NCBI RefSeq assembly: GCF_000196675.2
Contig: NC_015312.1
Coordinates: 4,898,001-4,962,000 of the forward strand
Direction: 5' to 3'
Length of the DNA: 64,000 bases
Origin: Pseudonocardia benzenivorans CB1190
GTDB lineage: Bacteria > Actinomycetota > Actinomycetes > Mycobacteriales > Pseudonocardiaceae
In this document: positions 7,291 through 16,862 of the stretch, piece after piece
Layout of the letters: the number at the start of each line of letters is the position of its first letter
Position numbering within the stretch: position 1 is the stretch's first letter
Program-made: the position numbers and the translations under genes
The notes under the pieces: model-generated
What the model saw: only the letters and a program-made list of their open reading frames with translations
Told to the model about the DNA's origin: nothing
Database searches by the model: none

Positions 7291-7950
7291 TCAGCCGTCC
7301 GTGCGCGACCACCGCCGCATGATCGGTCCCACCGGGACGAACGCGAGCAGCCAGCACAGCTCGCCGGCCGTCGGCGAGGCGAAGGCGACGGGGATCGCGA
7401 CGACGAACGCCAGCACCGCGCCCGTGAGCCCACCCACGGTGTCGACGAGCTCGTTGCGCGACGTCCGCGGCTCCAGCAGGCGTCGCCGCACCGCCCACCA
7501 CAGCAGCACCAGCTGCAGTCCGGCGGTGGCCGCGACCGTCGCCGAGTACACGACCACCGCGACGGTCTCGTCGCCGTACTCGGCCAGCAGCGACGTCGTG
7601 TAGGGGATCATCGCGATCGTCGCGAGCAGCGCGGTGTTCAGGACGAGCACACCGGCGTCGGGCCTGCGCACGAGGCCGAGCATGTGGTGGTGGGAGATCC
7701 AGAACCGGCCGATCACCGCGAAGCTCAGGACGGCCGACCAGATCGACGGCAGCTGCTCCACCAGCGCCGCCTTCAACGCCTGCGCGCTCAACCCCTCCGG
7801 GACGACGATGTCGAGCACCAGGATCGTGAACGCGATCGCGAACACGCCGTCGCTGAAGGCCAGCAGCCGGCCCATCCCGACGCCACCCTCCCGCTCGAGG
7901 TCGTCCTCCTGCCCGGTGTCGTCCCCGCCCCCGGACACCTCAGTGGCCAT
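7291..7950 (-). CDS. TMEM175-family (DUF1211) potassium channel-like protein
   Basis: 219 residues with six predicted membrane helices. The first helix carries the family FSD motif (AFSDGVFAIAFTILVLDI, about residues 31-48), which forms the selectivity filter in bacterial TMEM175 tetramers. The invariant-type WISHHHML segment is also present. The start is the ATG at 7950, preceded by GGGAGG; the longer open frame is a shadow of the selO gene on the other strand. Family knowledge points to potassium conductance; selectivity of this copy is not shown. It is divergent from selO. Confidence 0.8.
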   Translation of the reverse strand: MATEVSGGGDDTGQEDDLEREGGVGMGRLLAFSDGVFAIAFTILVLDIVVPEGLSAQALKAALVEQLPSIWSAVLSFAVIGRFWISHHHMLGLVRRPDAGVLVLNTALLATIAMIPYTTSLLAEYGDETVAVVVYSATVAATAGLQLVLLWWAVRRRLLEPRTSRNELVDTVGGLTGAVLAFVVAIPVAFASPTAGELCWLLAFVPVGPIMRRWSRTDG

Positions 7951-8018
7951 GCCGTCCTCCCTCGGTCCCCTCTCCCGGCATCCTGGCCGATCACGGCAGG
8001 CCGTGGACACCGGATACG

Positions 8019-8024
8019 TAGTCT
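8019..8024 (+). promoter_or_regulatory. Leaderless -10 box of selO
   Basis: TAGTCT ends 7 nt before the ATG at 8032, supporting that start inside a much longer open frame. Confidence 0.5.
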
Positions 8025-8031
8025 CGGGGAC

Positions 8032-9465
8032 ATGACGGCAGCCCGGACCCTGTTCACGTTCGACGACTCCTACGCGCGGGACGTACCGGGGATGTCGCTG
8101 CCGTGGCAGGCGGTGGAGGTCGCGACGCCCGAGCTGCTCGTGCTCAACGACGCGCTCGCGGCCGAGCTGGGCGTCGACGCCGCCGGTCTGCGCGAGCCGG
8201 CCGGGGTGGCGCTGCTCGTCGGGAACGGGCTGCCCGACGGGGTGACCACCCGCGCGCTGGTCTACTCGGGCCATCAGTGGGGGGTCTACCGGCCCCGGCT
8301 GGGCGACGGCCGCGCGCTGCTGCTCGGCGAGGTCGTCGACACCCGCGGCCGGCGCCGGGACCTGCACCTGAAGGGCACGGGCGCGACACCGTTCTCCCGC
8401 GGGTTCGACGGCATGGCAGCCGTCGGGCCGATGCTGCGCGAGTATCTGATGGGCGAGGCCATGCAGGCCATGGGTGTCCCGACGACGCGGGCGCTGGCCG
8501 TCGTCGCCACCGGGACCCGGGTCCGGCGCGAGCGGTCGCTTCCCGGCGCGGTGCTGTGCCGGGTGGCGGCGAGCCACCTGCGGATCGGGACGTTCGAGTA
8601 CGCGGCGGCGTCGGGCGACCGCGAGATGCTGCGCGCGCTCGCCGACCACGTGATCGCCCGGCACCATCCGGCGGCCGCCGACGCGCCGCAGCCCTACCTG
8701 GAGCTGTTCCGCCGTGTCGTCGACGCGCAGGCGGCGCTGGTCGCGCGCTGGATGCTCGTCGGGTTCGTCCACGGCGTGATGAGCACCGACAACACGACGG
8801 TCTCCGGCGAGACGATCGACTACGGCCCGTGCGCGTTCATGGACGCCGTCGACCCCGCCACCGTGTTCAGCTCGCTCGACGACACCGGCCGCTACGCCTA
8901 CGGCAGGCAACCGTCGATCCTGCGGTGGAACCTCGCCCGGTTCGGCGAGACGCTCGCGCCGCTGCTCGGCCCCGACGCGGCCGACGCCCTCGACGGCGTG
9001 CTGGCCGGCTACCCCGCCGCCTACGAGCGGTACTGGGCGACGGGGATGGCCGCCAAGCTCGGCATCGCGGCGCCGGACGTGGCGCTGGGCACCGACCTGA
9101 TGGACCTGCTGCACGCCGAGCACGTCGACTTCACCACGTTCTTCCGGGCCCTCGCGGCGGGGACGGCGCGCGACCTCGTCCTCGACCGCGCCCGGTTCGA
9201 CGCGTGGGCCGCCCGGCGCGAGGCGCTGCTCCCGGCCGACCGCGCGGGGGTGGCCGCCGCCATGGACCGCGTCAACCCGCTCTACATCCCGCGCAACGAC
9301 CGCGTCGACGCCGCGCTCGCCGCCGCCGAGGCCGGTGACCAGGCGCCGTTCGAGCGGCTGCTCGACGCCGTCTCACGGCCCTTCGAGCAGCGGCCGGGCC
9401 TCGACGATCTCGTCGGGCCGGCCCCCACGGGATCGATTCCGCACGTCACGTACTGCGGGACCTGA
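8032..9465 (+). CDS. selO: Protein adenylyltransferase SelO (YdiU/UPF0061)
   Basis: Pseudokinase-fold enzyme that AMPylates Ser, Thr and Tyr of target proteins, linked to redox stress. The 477-residue product has family signatures GHQWGVYRPRLGDGRA, LHLKGTGATPFSRGFDG (nucleotide-binding Lys), REYLMGEAM, and GVMSTDN with the metal-binding Asn/Asp and following IDYGP. It ends TYCGT: a cysteine sits near the C-terminus where some orthologues have selenocysteine or cysteine. The start is chosen from the -10 box at 8019-8024. It is a single-gene unit whose stop codon lies in a perfect hairpin. Confidence 0.93.
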   Translation: MTAARTLFTFDDSYARDVPGMSLPWQAVEVATPELLVLNDALAAELGVDAAGLREPAGVALLVGNGLPDGVTTRALVYSGHQWGVYRPRLGDGRALLLGEVVDTRGRRRDLHLKGTGATPFSRGFDGMAAVGPMLREYLMGEAMQAMGVPTTRALAVVATGTRVRRERSLPGAVLCRVAASHLRIGTFEYAAASGDREMLRALADHVIARHHPAAADAPQPYLELFRRVVDAQAALVARWMLVGFVHGVMSTDNTTVSGETIDYGPCAFMDAVDPATVFSSLDDTGRYAYGRQPSILRWNLARFGETLAPLLGPDAADALDGVLAGYPAAYERYWATGMAAKLGIAAPDVALGTDLMDLLHAEHVDFTTFFRALAAGTARDLVLDRARFDAWAARREALLPADRAGVAAAMDRVNPLYIPRNDRVDAALAAAEAGDQAPFERLLDAVSRPFEQRPGLDDLVGPAPTGSIPHVTYCGT

Positions 9466-9490
9466 GATCGTCTCGTTTCGAGACGATCTC
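9464..9490 (+). terminator. Perfect 12-bp hairpin overlapping the selO stop codon
   Basis: GAGATCGTCTCG, loop TTT, CGAGACGATCTC. The TGA stop (9463-9465) is partly within the left arm. No T-run follows. It is symmetrical enough to also be a protein-binding palindrome. Confidence 0.6.
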
Positions 9491-9496
9491 GCTGCG

Positions 9497-9548
9497 GACG
9501 ACCACCGGGGTGTCAACATTCACGACCCGGTGCGTTGTGGTGGTCGTC
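9497..9548 (+). promoter_or_regulatory. ppdK leader inverted repeat
   Basis: A perfect 10-bp inverted repeat (GACGACCACC / GGTGGTCGTC) flanks 32 nt that include TCAACATTCACGACCCGG. It lies 60-115 bp before the ppdK ATG. It could be a regulator site or a structured leader; no riboswitch class was recognised. Confidence 0.35.
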
Positions 9549-9610
9549 GTTCGTCCGTTGTACTGCACCGGACCCGATGTCGACGACGCAGGACCTCCGG
9601 GGGTTTTTCC

Positions 9611-12343
9611 ATGACGACGGCCATGCGCGAGCGCGCCCAGCTGGTCTACGACTTCGCCGACGGTGACCGCAGCCAGACCGACCTCCTGGGCGGCAAGGGC
9701 GCCAACCTCGCGGAGATGACGCGGCTGGGCCTGCCGGTCCCGCCCGGCTTCACCATCACGACCGAGGCGTGCCGGCACTACCTCGACCGCGGCGAGGAAC
9801 CGCAGTCGCTGCGCGTCCAGGTCACGATGGCGCTGCGCCGCCTCGAGGACGGCCTGGGCAGGCGCCTCGGCGACATCCAGGACCCGCTGCTCGTCTCCGT
9901 CCGCTCCGGGGCCAAGGTGTCGATGCCCGGGATGATGGAGACGGTCCTCAACGTCGGGCTCAACGACTACTCCGTGAAGGGCCTCGCGGAGGCGGCCAAG
10001 GACGAGCGCTTCGCCTGGGACTCCTACCGGCGGCTCATCCAGATGTTCGGCCGCACGGTGCTGGACATCCCGTCGGAACGGTTCGAGGACCGGCTCGACG
10101 CCGTGAAGACCCGCGAGGGCGCGACGACCGACGTCGAGCTCAGCCCGGCCGCGCTGCAGGGCCTCGTCGAGGACTTCAAGGACATCGTCTCCGACGCGAC
10201 CGGCCGCGACTTCCCGCAGGACCCACGCGAGCAGCTCGACATGGCGATGCGCGCCGTCTTCGACTCCTGGAACACCGACCGCGCCCGCATCTACCGGCGC
10301 CGCGAGCGCATCCCGCACGACCTCGGGACGGCCGTCAACATCTGCGCGATGGTCTTCGGCAACATGGGCGAGGACTCGGGCACCGGTGTCTGCTTCACCC
10401 GCGACCCCGCGACGGGCAAGCAGGGCGTCTACGGCGACTACCTGGTCAACGCCCAGGGCGAGGACGTCGTCGCCGGCATCCGCAACACGCTCTCCCTCGA
10501 GGACTTCGCCCGGCTCGATCCGGCGTCGCACGCCGAGCTCACGCGCATCATGCGGCGGCTCGAGACCCACTACCGCGACCTGTGCGACATCGAGTTCACC
10601 GTCGAGCGCGGCAAGCTGTGGATGCTGCAGACGCGCGTCGGGAAGCGGACCGCGGGCGCGGCGTTCCGGATCGCGACGCAGCTCGTCGACGAGCAGGTCA
10701 TCACCCGCGACGAGGCGCTCACCCGGGTCACCGGGCATCAGCTGGCCCAGCTGATGTTCCCGCAGTTCGACGCGGACGCCCCCCGCACGCTGCTCACGAA
10801 GGCGATGGCCGCGTCGCCGGGCGCGGCCGTCGGTGAGGTCGTGTTCGACTCCGCCACCGCCGTCGCCCGCGCCGCGGAGGGCCGCCGGGTGCTGCTGGTC
10901 CGTCGTGAGACCAACCCCGACGACCTCGAGGGCATGATCGCCGCGACCGGTGTGCTCACCAGCCGCGGCGGCAAGACCTCGCACGCGGCCGTCGTCGCCC
11001 GCGGCATGGGCCGCACCTGCGTCTGCGGCGCGGAGGAGATCGACGTCGACGCCGAGGCGAAGGTGCTGCGCGTCAACGGCACGACGATCGCCGAGGGCGA
11101 GCTGCTCTCCATCGACGGCTCCACCGGCGAGGTATTCGCGGGCGAGCTGCCGGTGGTGCCCTCACCCGTCGTCACCTACCTGGAGCGCGGGCTCGACGCC
11201 GCCCTCGAGGGCGTCGACGAGGAGGCCGCGGACCTGGTCCGCGCCGTCGACCGGCTGCTGCGCCACGCCGACCGCACCCGCCGGCTGGCCGTGCGCGCCA
11301 ACGCCGACAACGCCGAGGACGCGACGCGCGCCCGGTCGCTGGGCGCGCAGGGGATCGGGCTGTGCCGCACCGAGCACATGTTCCTCGGCGACCGCCGGGT
11401 GCTGATCGAGCGGCTGATCCTGGCCGAGGACCCCCCGGCGCGCGACGCCGCGCTCGCCGAGCTCCTGCCGTTGCAGCGCGCCGACTTCGTCGAGCTGCTC
11501 ACGGCCATGGACGGCCTGCCGACGACGATCCGGCTGCTCGACCCGCCGCTGCACGAGTTCCTCCCCGACCGCACCGAGCTCGCGGTCAAGGTCGCCGTCG
11601 CGAAGGCGACCGGCGACGGCGTCTCCGCCGACGACGAGCGACTGCTCGCCGCCGTCGAGCGGCTGCACGAGGCCAACCCGATGCTCGGCCGCCGCGGTGT
11701 CCGGCTCGGGCTGCTGGTCCCGGGGCTCTACGGCATGCAGGTCCGGGCGATCACCGAGGCCGCGGCCGAGCGCGCGCTCGCCGGCGGCGACCCGCGGGTG
11801 GAGATCATGGTCCCGCTCGTCGGATCGGTGATGGAGCTGCACCTGATCCGCGACGAGATCGACGGCATCGTCGCCGACGTGCAGGCTGCCGCGGGGGTCG
11901 ATCTCGACATCCCGATCGGGACGATGATCGAGCTGCCCCGGGCCGCGCTCACCGCGCGCCGGATCGCGGAGTCGGCCGAGTTCTTCTCCTTCGGCACCAA
12001 CGACCTCACCCAGACGACCTGGGGCTTCTCCCGCGACGACGTCGAGGCCGCCATCTTCGCCGCCTACCTGGAGAAGGGCGTGTTCACGGTGTCGCCGTTC
12101 GAGTCGCTCGACCGCGACGGCGTCGGCGCCCTGATCCGCACCGCGGTGGAGAAGGGCCGCGAGACCCGGCCGGGGATCAAGCTCGGCGTCTGCGGGGAGC
12201 ACGGCGGCGACCCCGACTCGGTGCACTTCTTCCACTACGCCGGGGTCGACTACGTGTCCTGCTCGCCCTTCCGGGTGCCGGTGGCGCGGCTGGAGGCCGG
12301 CCGCGCGGCGCTGGTCGACGACACCGTGGGCGGCGAGCTCTAG
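9611..12343 (+). CDS. ppdK: Pyruvate, phosphate dikinase
   Basis: Interconverts pyruvate, ATP and Pi with PEP, AMP and PPi; in actinomycetes it supports gluconeogenesis or PPi-linked glycolysis. The 910-residue product has the N-terminal ATP-grasp domain (GGKGANLAEMTRLGLPVPPG, residues 27-46). The swivelling phosphohistidine domain carries GGKTSHAAVVARG with catalytic His458 and regulatory-type Thr456. The C-terminal PEP/pyruvate TIM barrel has Cys861 in GVCGEHGGDP. Length is slightly above the usual 875-880. A second ATG four codons in is possible, since only a weak G-rich ribosome site is visible. Confidence 0.96.
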   Translation: MTTAMRERAQLVYDFADGDRSQTDLLGGKGANLAEMTRLGLPVPPGFTITTEACRHYLDRGEEPQSLRVQVTMALRRLEDGLGRRLGDIQDPLLVSVRSGAKVSMPGMMETVLNVGLNDYSVKGLAEAAKDERFAWDSYRRLIQMFGRTVLDIPSERFEDRLDAVKTREGATTDVELSPAALQGLVEDFKDIVSDATGRDFPQDPREQLDMAMRAVFDSWNTDRARIYRRRERIPHDLGTAVNICAMVFGNMGEDSGTGVCFTRDPATGKQGVYGDYLVNAQGEDVVAGIRNTLSLEDFARLDPASHAELTRIMRRLETHYRDLCDIEFTVERGKLWMLQTRVGKRTAGAAFRIATQLVDEQVITRDEALTRVTGHQLAQLMFPQFDADAPRTLLTKAMAASPGAAVGEVVFDSATAVARAAEGRRVLLVRRETNPDDLEGMIAATGVLTSRGGKTSHAAVVARGMGRTCVCGAEEIDVDAEAKVLRVNGTTIAEGELLSIDGSTGEVFAGELPVVPSPVVTYLERGLDAALEGVDEEAADLVRAVDRLLRHADRTRRLAVRANADNAEDATRARSLGAQGIGLCRTEHMFLGDRRVLIERLILAEDPPARDAALAELLPLQRADFVELLTAMDGLPTTIRLLDPPLHEFLPDRTELAVKVAVAKATGDGVSADDERLLAAVERLHEANPMLGRRGVRLGLLVPGLYGMQVRAITEAAAERALAGGDPRVEIMVPLVGSVMELHLIRDEIDGIVADVQAAAGVDLDIPIGTMIELPRAALTARRIAESAEFFSFGTNDLTQTTWGFSRDDVEAAIFAAYLEKGVFTVSPFESLDRDGVGALIRTAVEKGRETRPGIKLGVCGEHGGDPDSVHFFHYAGVDYVSCSPFRVPVARLEAGRAALVDDTVGGEL

Positions 12344-12402
12344 CCCGTCCCGCGTCGGCCGCGGCCCTGCGCCGGGCGCACCCTCGGCGTCGCCCGGCGC
12401 CC

Positions 12403-12487
12403 GCGCAACGACGCTCAGGTTGCGCCCGCCGTGCCGAGCGCAACCCCACGGCTGGGCCGGGCCGTCCGCACGACCGTGGGGTTGCGC
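12403..12487. terminator. GTTGCGC hairpin element between convergent ppdK and RND genes
   Basis: A perfect 14-bp inverted repeat GCGCAACCCCACGG (12438-12451) / CCGTGGGGTTGCGC (12474-12487) with a 22-nt loop. It is preceded by a shorter GCGCAAC / GTTGCGC pair at 12403-12425. It lies between convergent genes and probably terminates both. Confidence 0.6.
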
Positions 12488-12502
12488 GCCGGGTCGGCCG
12501 GG

Positions 12503-15500
12503 TCAGTGCGAGCTGCCGACCGCGTCGGCGGGGACGTCGATCTCGGCCGCGACGGCACCGGTCTCGGGAACGGTGACCCGGGTCGACGCGGAGGACCCCG
12601 TCGGCGTCGCGACGAGCAGGTGGTGCTCACCCGCCGGCACGGAGCTCAGCTCGAAACGGCCGGCGGCGTCGGTCCGCCCGGCACCGACGACCTCGCCCCG
12701 GGCGTCGACCAGTGTCACCGTCGCGACGACGCCCGGGCCGCCGGGGACGCGCACGACCCCGTGCACGGACGCCGGGCCGTCGGCGGTCAGGTCCCGCCAG
12801 GCGGGCCCGCCGTTGACGCTCACCAGCTCGGCCACGGGCTCCCGCTCGCCGGACCGCGCGGCGACGACGTAGTCCCCCGACCCGTCGACCTCGAAGCGGT
12901 ACGTGCCGTCGTCGCCGGTCTCGGTGTTGGCGAGCAGCCCGCCGTCGGTGTCGAAGAGCGACACCGTGGCGCCCACCAGCGGCCGCCCGGCCCGGTCGCC
13001 GACCCGGCCGTGCACGCCGGGCCCGGTCGGGAGCGGCGTCGTCTCGGGCTCGGTCCAGGGTGAGTCGGCCAGGGGCGTCCGCGGCGCCGGCGTGAGCGGT
13101 ACCTCCGGCTCCGACGGGGCCGCCGCGCCGACCGTGTCCCCGGTCCCGGAAACGGGCTCGGAAAGGGTCTCGGCGACCGGCTCGCGGCGACGGCGCACCC
13201 GCTCGCGGACGCGTTCCACCAGCAGGTACAGGACGGGGACGAGCACGAGCGTGAGCAGCGTCGAGCTCACCAGCCCGCCGATCACGACGATCGCGAGCGG
13301 CTGGGAGATGAACACCCCGCCGCCGGTCAGCCCGAGCGCCATCGGCAGCAGCGCGAAGATCGTGGCGACGGCCGTCATCAGGATCGGCCGCAGCCGGTGC
13401 GCGGCGCCGTCGACGATCGCCTCGCGCAGCGGGACGCCGGCCCGGCGTCGCTGGTTCACCAGATCGATGAGCACGATCGCGTTGGTCACGACGATGCCCA
13501 CCAGCATCAGCATGCCGATCAACGCGGGGACGCCCAGCGGGGTGTTCGTCGCACGCAGCAGGCCGAGCGCGCCCGTCGCGGCGAACGGGATCGAGATCAG
13601 CAGCAGCAACGGCTGCAGCAGGCTGCCGAACGTCAGCACCATGACGAGGTAGACGACGGCGATCGCGACGAGCAGGGCGATCCCGAGCTGGGTGAACGCG
13701 TCGGACTGCTGCGTCGAGACGCCGCCGATCTCGGCCGTCGCACCCGCGGGCAGCGAGAGCCCGTCGAGGGTGGTGCGCAGGTCGCGGGTGACGGCCCCGA
13801 GGTCGTCGGCCGACGGGCGGGCCGTCACCAGCGCGCTGCGCGAGCCGTCGGTGTGGCTGATGCTCGGAGCGGTACGGACCTCCGCGACCGTCGCGACGTC
13901 GGACAGCCGCAGCGGCCCGGCGAGCGGGAGCGCCTGCAGCGCGGCGAGGTCGGCGGGCGCGGTCCCGGAGCGGACGACGACGTCCTGCCGCACCCCGTCG
14001 ATCGTCACCGAGCCGATCGTCGTGCCGCGCAACGCCGCCGCGACGACCTGCCCGACCTGGGCCTCGGTGAGGCCGGCGGCCGCGGCCTTCTGCCGGTCGA
14101 CGGTCACCCGGATCGACGGCTGCGCGGCGGCCAGGTTGTTGCGGACGTCGGCGGCGCCGGGAATGGCGGCGACGGCCTGCTGCACCTGGTCGGCGGCCTG
14201 TGCGAGGACGGCCGGGTCCTCGGCCCGGACGGTCACCTGCAGCTGGTCGGACCCGAACCCGCCCTGCCCGTTCTGCACGGTCAGGTTGCCGACGCGGTCG
14301 GGGCCGCCGAGCGAGTCGAGCCGGCCGCGCAGGTCGTCGGCCACGGCGGTGGCGTCGGCGTCGTCGGCCAGCGTGACGGAGAACCGCGTCGTGCCCGAGC
14401 CGCCCGCGCCGGGCCTGCCCAGGCCCTGCGCGCCGCCCGGGGTCCCGACGGTGACCTGGTAGGTCGCGACGCCCGGGGTGTCGCGCAGGACGGCCTCGAC
14501 CTGCTTGGCGGCGGCGTCGGCCTGCGGCAGGCCGGTGCCGGGGGCGAGCTCCTGGGTGACCGAGATCGTGTTGCCGCCCGCGTCGCCGAGGAAGTTGGTA
14601 CGCAGCCCCGGGACCAGCGCGAACGTCCCGGCGAGGATCAGCACCGCGACGACGATCGCCACGACGGGACGGCGCAGCGCGCCGCGCAGGACGGGCAGGT
14701 AGCCGCGCTGCAGCCGGGTCGGCGCGGTGAGCGGGTCGTCGCCCTTGACCGCAGGCGCGTCGCCCTCGACCGGCTCGCGGACCTTCAGCACCGCCGACGC
14801 CAGCACCGGCACAACCGTCAGCGACACGACGAGCGACGCCAGCAGCGCGGCCGTCACCGTCACCGCGAACGGCCGGAACAGCTCGCCGACCTGCCCGCCG
14901 ACCAGGCCGATCGGCGCGAACACGGCGACGGTGGTGATCGTCGAGGCGGTGATCGCGCCCGCGACCTCGCGGACGGCCGCCACGATCGCCGGCCGGCGCG
15001 GGCCACCGCGCGCGACGTGCCGCGTGATGTTCTCGATGACGACGATCGAGTCGTCGACGACACGGCCGATCGCGATGGTCAGCGCGCCGAGGGACAGGAT
15101 GTTGAGCGTCTCGCCGGACAGGTCCAGCACGATCATCGCGACGAGCACCGACAGCGGGATCGACACGGCCGTCACGAGCGTCGCGCGCACCGACAGCAGG
15201 AAGCCGAGGATCACGAGGACGGCGAACAGCAGGCCCAGCAGGCCCTCGGTGGTGAGGTCGTCGATCGACTGCGTGATGAACGGCGACTGGTCGAACACCA
15301 CGGTGACCTGGGCGTCCTGCGCAGACCCGCCGAGGGCCGTGATCATCGAGGGGATCGCGTCGCGGACCTGCTGCGCGACGTCGACGGTGTTGGCGTCCGG
15401 CGCCTTCGTCACCGACAGGCCGATGCTGGGCTGGCCGTTGGTGCGGGTGTACCCCGTCGCCGGCGCGGGCGCCTCCGCGACGGTGGCGATGTCGCCGAGC

Positions 15501-16330
15501 CGGACGGGCGCGGCCGCGGCAGTCGGCGCGGTGGGCGCGGTCGGCGCGGTGGGCGAGGCCCCCGGCCTGCCCGTCGCCCCCGTCGAGGCGGCGGCACCGG
15601 GGCTGACGTAGAGGTTCGCCAGCTCCTCGACCGAGGTGATCGGGCCACCGACCTCGACCGTCGTCGGGTTCGTGTCGGGGCTGAGCTGTCCCGCGGGGAT
15701 GCGCACGCCGTTGGCCTGCAGCAACGACGTCAGGCTCGCGAGCGACACCCCGCGCGCGGCGGCCGCGGCCGGGTCGACCGCGATCGTGACCTGCGCATCT
15801 GCGACGCCCGAGAGCGACACCTGCGAGACGCCGTCGAGGCCCGCGAACTGTGGCCGCACCTGGTCGCGCAGCACGGAGGCCACCTGGTCGGCACCGAGGT
15901 TCGACGACACCGCCAGGACGACGACCGGGATGTCGTCGGTACTCCCGGTGACGACGGTCGGCGTCACGTCCGTCGGCAGGCTCACGCCCGCGACCGCGCG
16001 CTGCAGTGCGCCCGTCACCGTCGACAGGTCGGTGCCGTACTCGAGGTCCAGCGTGACGACCGACGACCCACCGGTCGAGGTCGACCGGCTGTCCGCGACG
16101 CCGTCCACCCCGTCGACGGCCGCCTCGATCGGGCCTGTCACCTGCTGCTCGACGACCTCCGGCGACGCGCCGGGGTACGGGGTCACGATCGTCGCGACGG
16201 GCGCGTCGAGGGACGGGAACAGCTCCTGCCGCAACGACGTCGTCGAGAAGAGACCGAAGCCGATGACGAGGACGGTGACCAGCCCGACGACGGCCCGGTT
16301 GGCCAGGCTGAGGCGCGCGAGCCACGACAT
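12503..16330 (-). CDS. RND (AcrB-type) transporter with C-terminal carboxypeptidase-regulatory-like domains
   Basis: 1275 residues. Residues 1 to about 1020 form a full RND pump: N-terminal helix and FPSLDAPVATIVTPYPGASP, duplicated periplasmic-type porter domains, and two blocks of membrane helices. The first block carries GRVVDDSIVVIENITRH, the proton-relay region typical of the ACR_tran family. A low-complexity A-P-T repeat lies near residue 265. After the last helix comes a Glu/Pro-rich linker and two tandem Ig-like CarboxypepD_reg-type domains (HGRVGDRAGRPLVGATVSLF and HGVVRVPGGPGVVATVTLVD with FELSSVPAGEHHL). No membrane-fusion or outer-membrane partner gene is adjacent. Substrate unknown. 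Confidence 0.88.
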   Translation of the reverse strand: MSWLARLSLANRAVVGLVTVLVIGFGLFSTTSLRQELFPSLDAPVATIVTPYPGASPEVVEQQVTGPIEAAVDGVDGVADSRSTSTGGSSVVTLDLEYGTDLSTVTGALQRAVAGVSLPTDVTPTVVTGSTDDIPVVVLAVSSNLGADQVASVLRDQVRPQFAGLDGVSQVSLSGVADAQVTIAVDPAAAAARGVSLASLTSLLQANGVRIPAGQLSPDTNPTTVEVGGPITSVEELANLYVSPGAAASTGATGRPGASPTAPTAPTAPTAAAAPVRLGDIATVAEAPAPATGYTRTNGQPSIGLSVTKAPDANTVDVAQQVRDAIPSMITALGGSAQDAQVTVVFDQSPFITQSIDDLTTEGLLGLLFAVLVILGFLLSVRATLVTAVSIPLSVLVAMIVLDLSGETLNILSLGALTIAIGRVVDDSIVVIENITRHVARGGPRRPAIVAAVREVAGAITASTITTVAVFAPIGLVGGQVGELFRPFAVTVTAALLASLVVSLTVVPVLASAVLKVREPVEGDAPAVKGDDPLTAPTRLQRGYLPVLRGALRRPVVAIVVAVLILAGTFALVPGLRTNFLGDAGGNTISVTQELAPGTGLPQADAAAKQVEAVLRDTPGVATYQVTVGTPGGAQGLGRPGAGGSGTTRFSVTLADDADATAVADDLRGRLDSLGGPDRVGNLTVQNGQGGFGSDQLQVTVRAEDPAVLAQAADQVQQAVAAIPGAADVRNNLAAAQPSIRVTVDRQKAAAAGLTEAQVGQVVAAALRGTTIGSVTIDGVRQDVVVRSGTAPADLAALQALPLAGPLRLSDVATVAEVRTAPSISHTDGSRSALVTARPSADDLGAVTRDLRTTLDGLSLPAGATAEIGGVSTQQSDAFTQLGIALLVAIAVVYLVMVLTFGSLLQPLLLLISIPFAATGALGLLRATNTPLGVPALIGMLMLVGIVVTNAIVLIDLVNQRRRAGVPLREAIVDGAAHRLRPILMTAVATIFALLPMALGLTGGGVFISQPLAIVVIGGLVSSTLLTLVLVPVLYLLVERVRERVRRRREPVAETLSEPVSGTGDTVGAAAPSEPEVPLTPAPRTPLADSPWTEPETTPLPTGPGVHGRVGDRAGRPLVGATVSLFDTDGGLLANTETGDDGTYRFEVDGSGDYVVAARSGEREPVAELVSVNGGPAWRDLTADGPASVHGVVRVPGGPGVVATVTLVDARGEVVGAGRTDAAGRFELSSVPAGEHHLLVATPTGSSASTRVTVPETGAVAAEIDVPADAVGSSH

Positions 16331-16413
16331 GCCGACGATTCAAGCGAACGGGACGACGCGCGCCGCAGCCAGGTCCTGAGGGTTCGCTGAGCCCCCCAGG
16401 TCGGGAGCGGTGG

Positions 16414-16842
16414 TCAGGCCGCGCGGGTGACTGCGAACACAGGGATCGTCCGGACGCCGCGCGTCTTGTCCTCGTACCCGGCGAACCCCGGCATGACCTC
16501 GACCTGTCGCGCGTAGAGCTCGTCGCGCTCCGCGCCGGTGATCTCCTCGGCGACGCCCGACCACGTCTCCACGTTGCCCTTGCCGTCGGCGACCTCGACC
16601 GTCACTGTCGGGTTGGCCTTCAGGTTGTGGTACCAGGCGGGGTGGCGGGGAGCGCCGGCCGCCGAGGCGATGATCACGATCCGCTCGCCGTCGGGCAGGT
16701 ACACCAGCGGCGTCACCCGCTCCTCGCCCGACTTCGCGCCCACATGGTGCACCAGCACCATCGGCCGGCCCTCGAACGGAGCGCCGACCTGCCCGTCGTT
16801 GGTCCGGAACTGCTCGATGACACCGGTGTTGAAGTCGCTCAA
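16414..16842 (-). CDS. Ddn-like deazaflavin (F420)-dependent nitroreductase/quinone reductase family protein
   Basis: 142 residues of the DUF385/Ddn split-barrel family: PMVLVHHVGAKSGEERVTPL, the GERIVIIASAAGAPRHPAWYHNL block, then VETWSGVAEEITGAERDELY. Family members reduce quinones or nitro compounds with F420H2 and often sit at the membrane. The start is a TTG with AGGAGG 7 nt upstream; there is no better ATG or GTG. It lies 20 bp after the M50-like gene on the same strand. Specific substrate unknown. Confidence 0.85.
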   Translation of the reverse strand: MSDFNTGVIEQFRTNDGQVGAPFEGRPMVLVHHVGAKSGEERVTPLVYLPDGERIVIIASAAGAPRHPAWYHNLKANPTVTVEVADGKGNVETWSGVAEEITGAERDELYARQVEVMPGFAGYEDKTRGVRTIPVFAVTRAA

Positions 16843-16862
16843 CGTCCGTCCTCCTGCTCGGG

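Noticed and set aside
9492..9610. Riboswitch in the ppdK leader
   Set aside because: There is a 10-bp inverted repeat, but no recognised riboswitch core; listed only as a possible regulatory structure.
13397..16390. 997-codon open frame on the plus strand opposite the RND transporter
   Set aside because: Its translation is rich in R, D, G and H with no domain, and the opposite strand encodes a clear RND pump. It is a high-GC antisense shadow.
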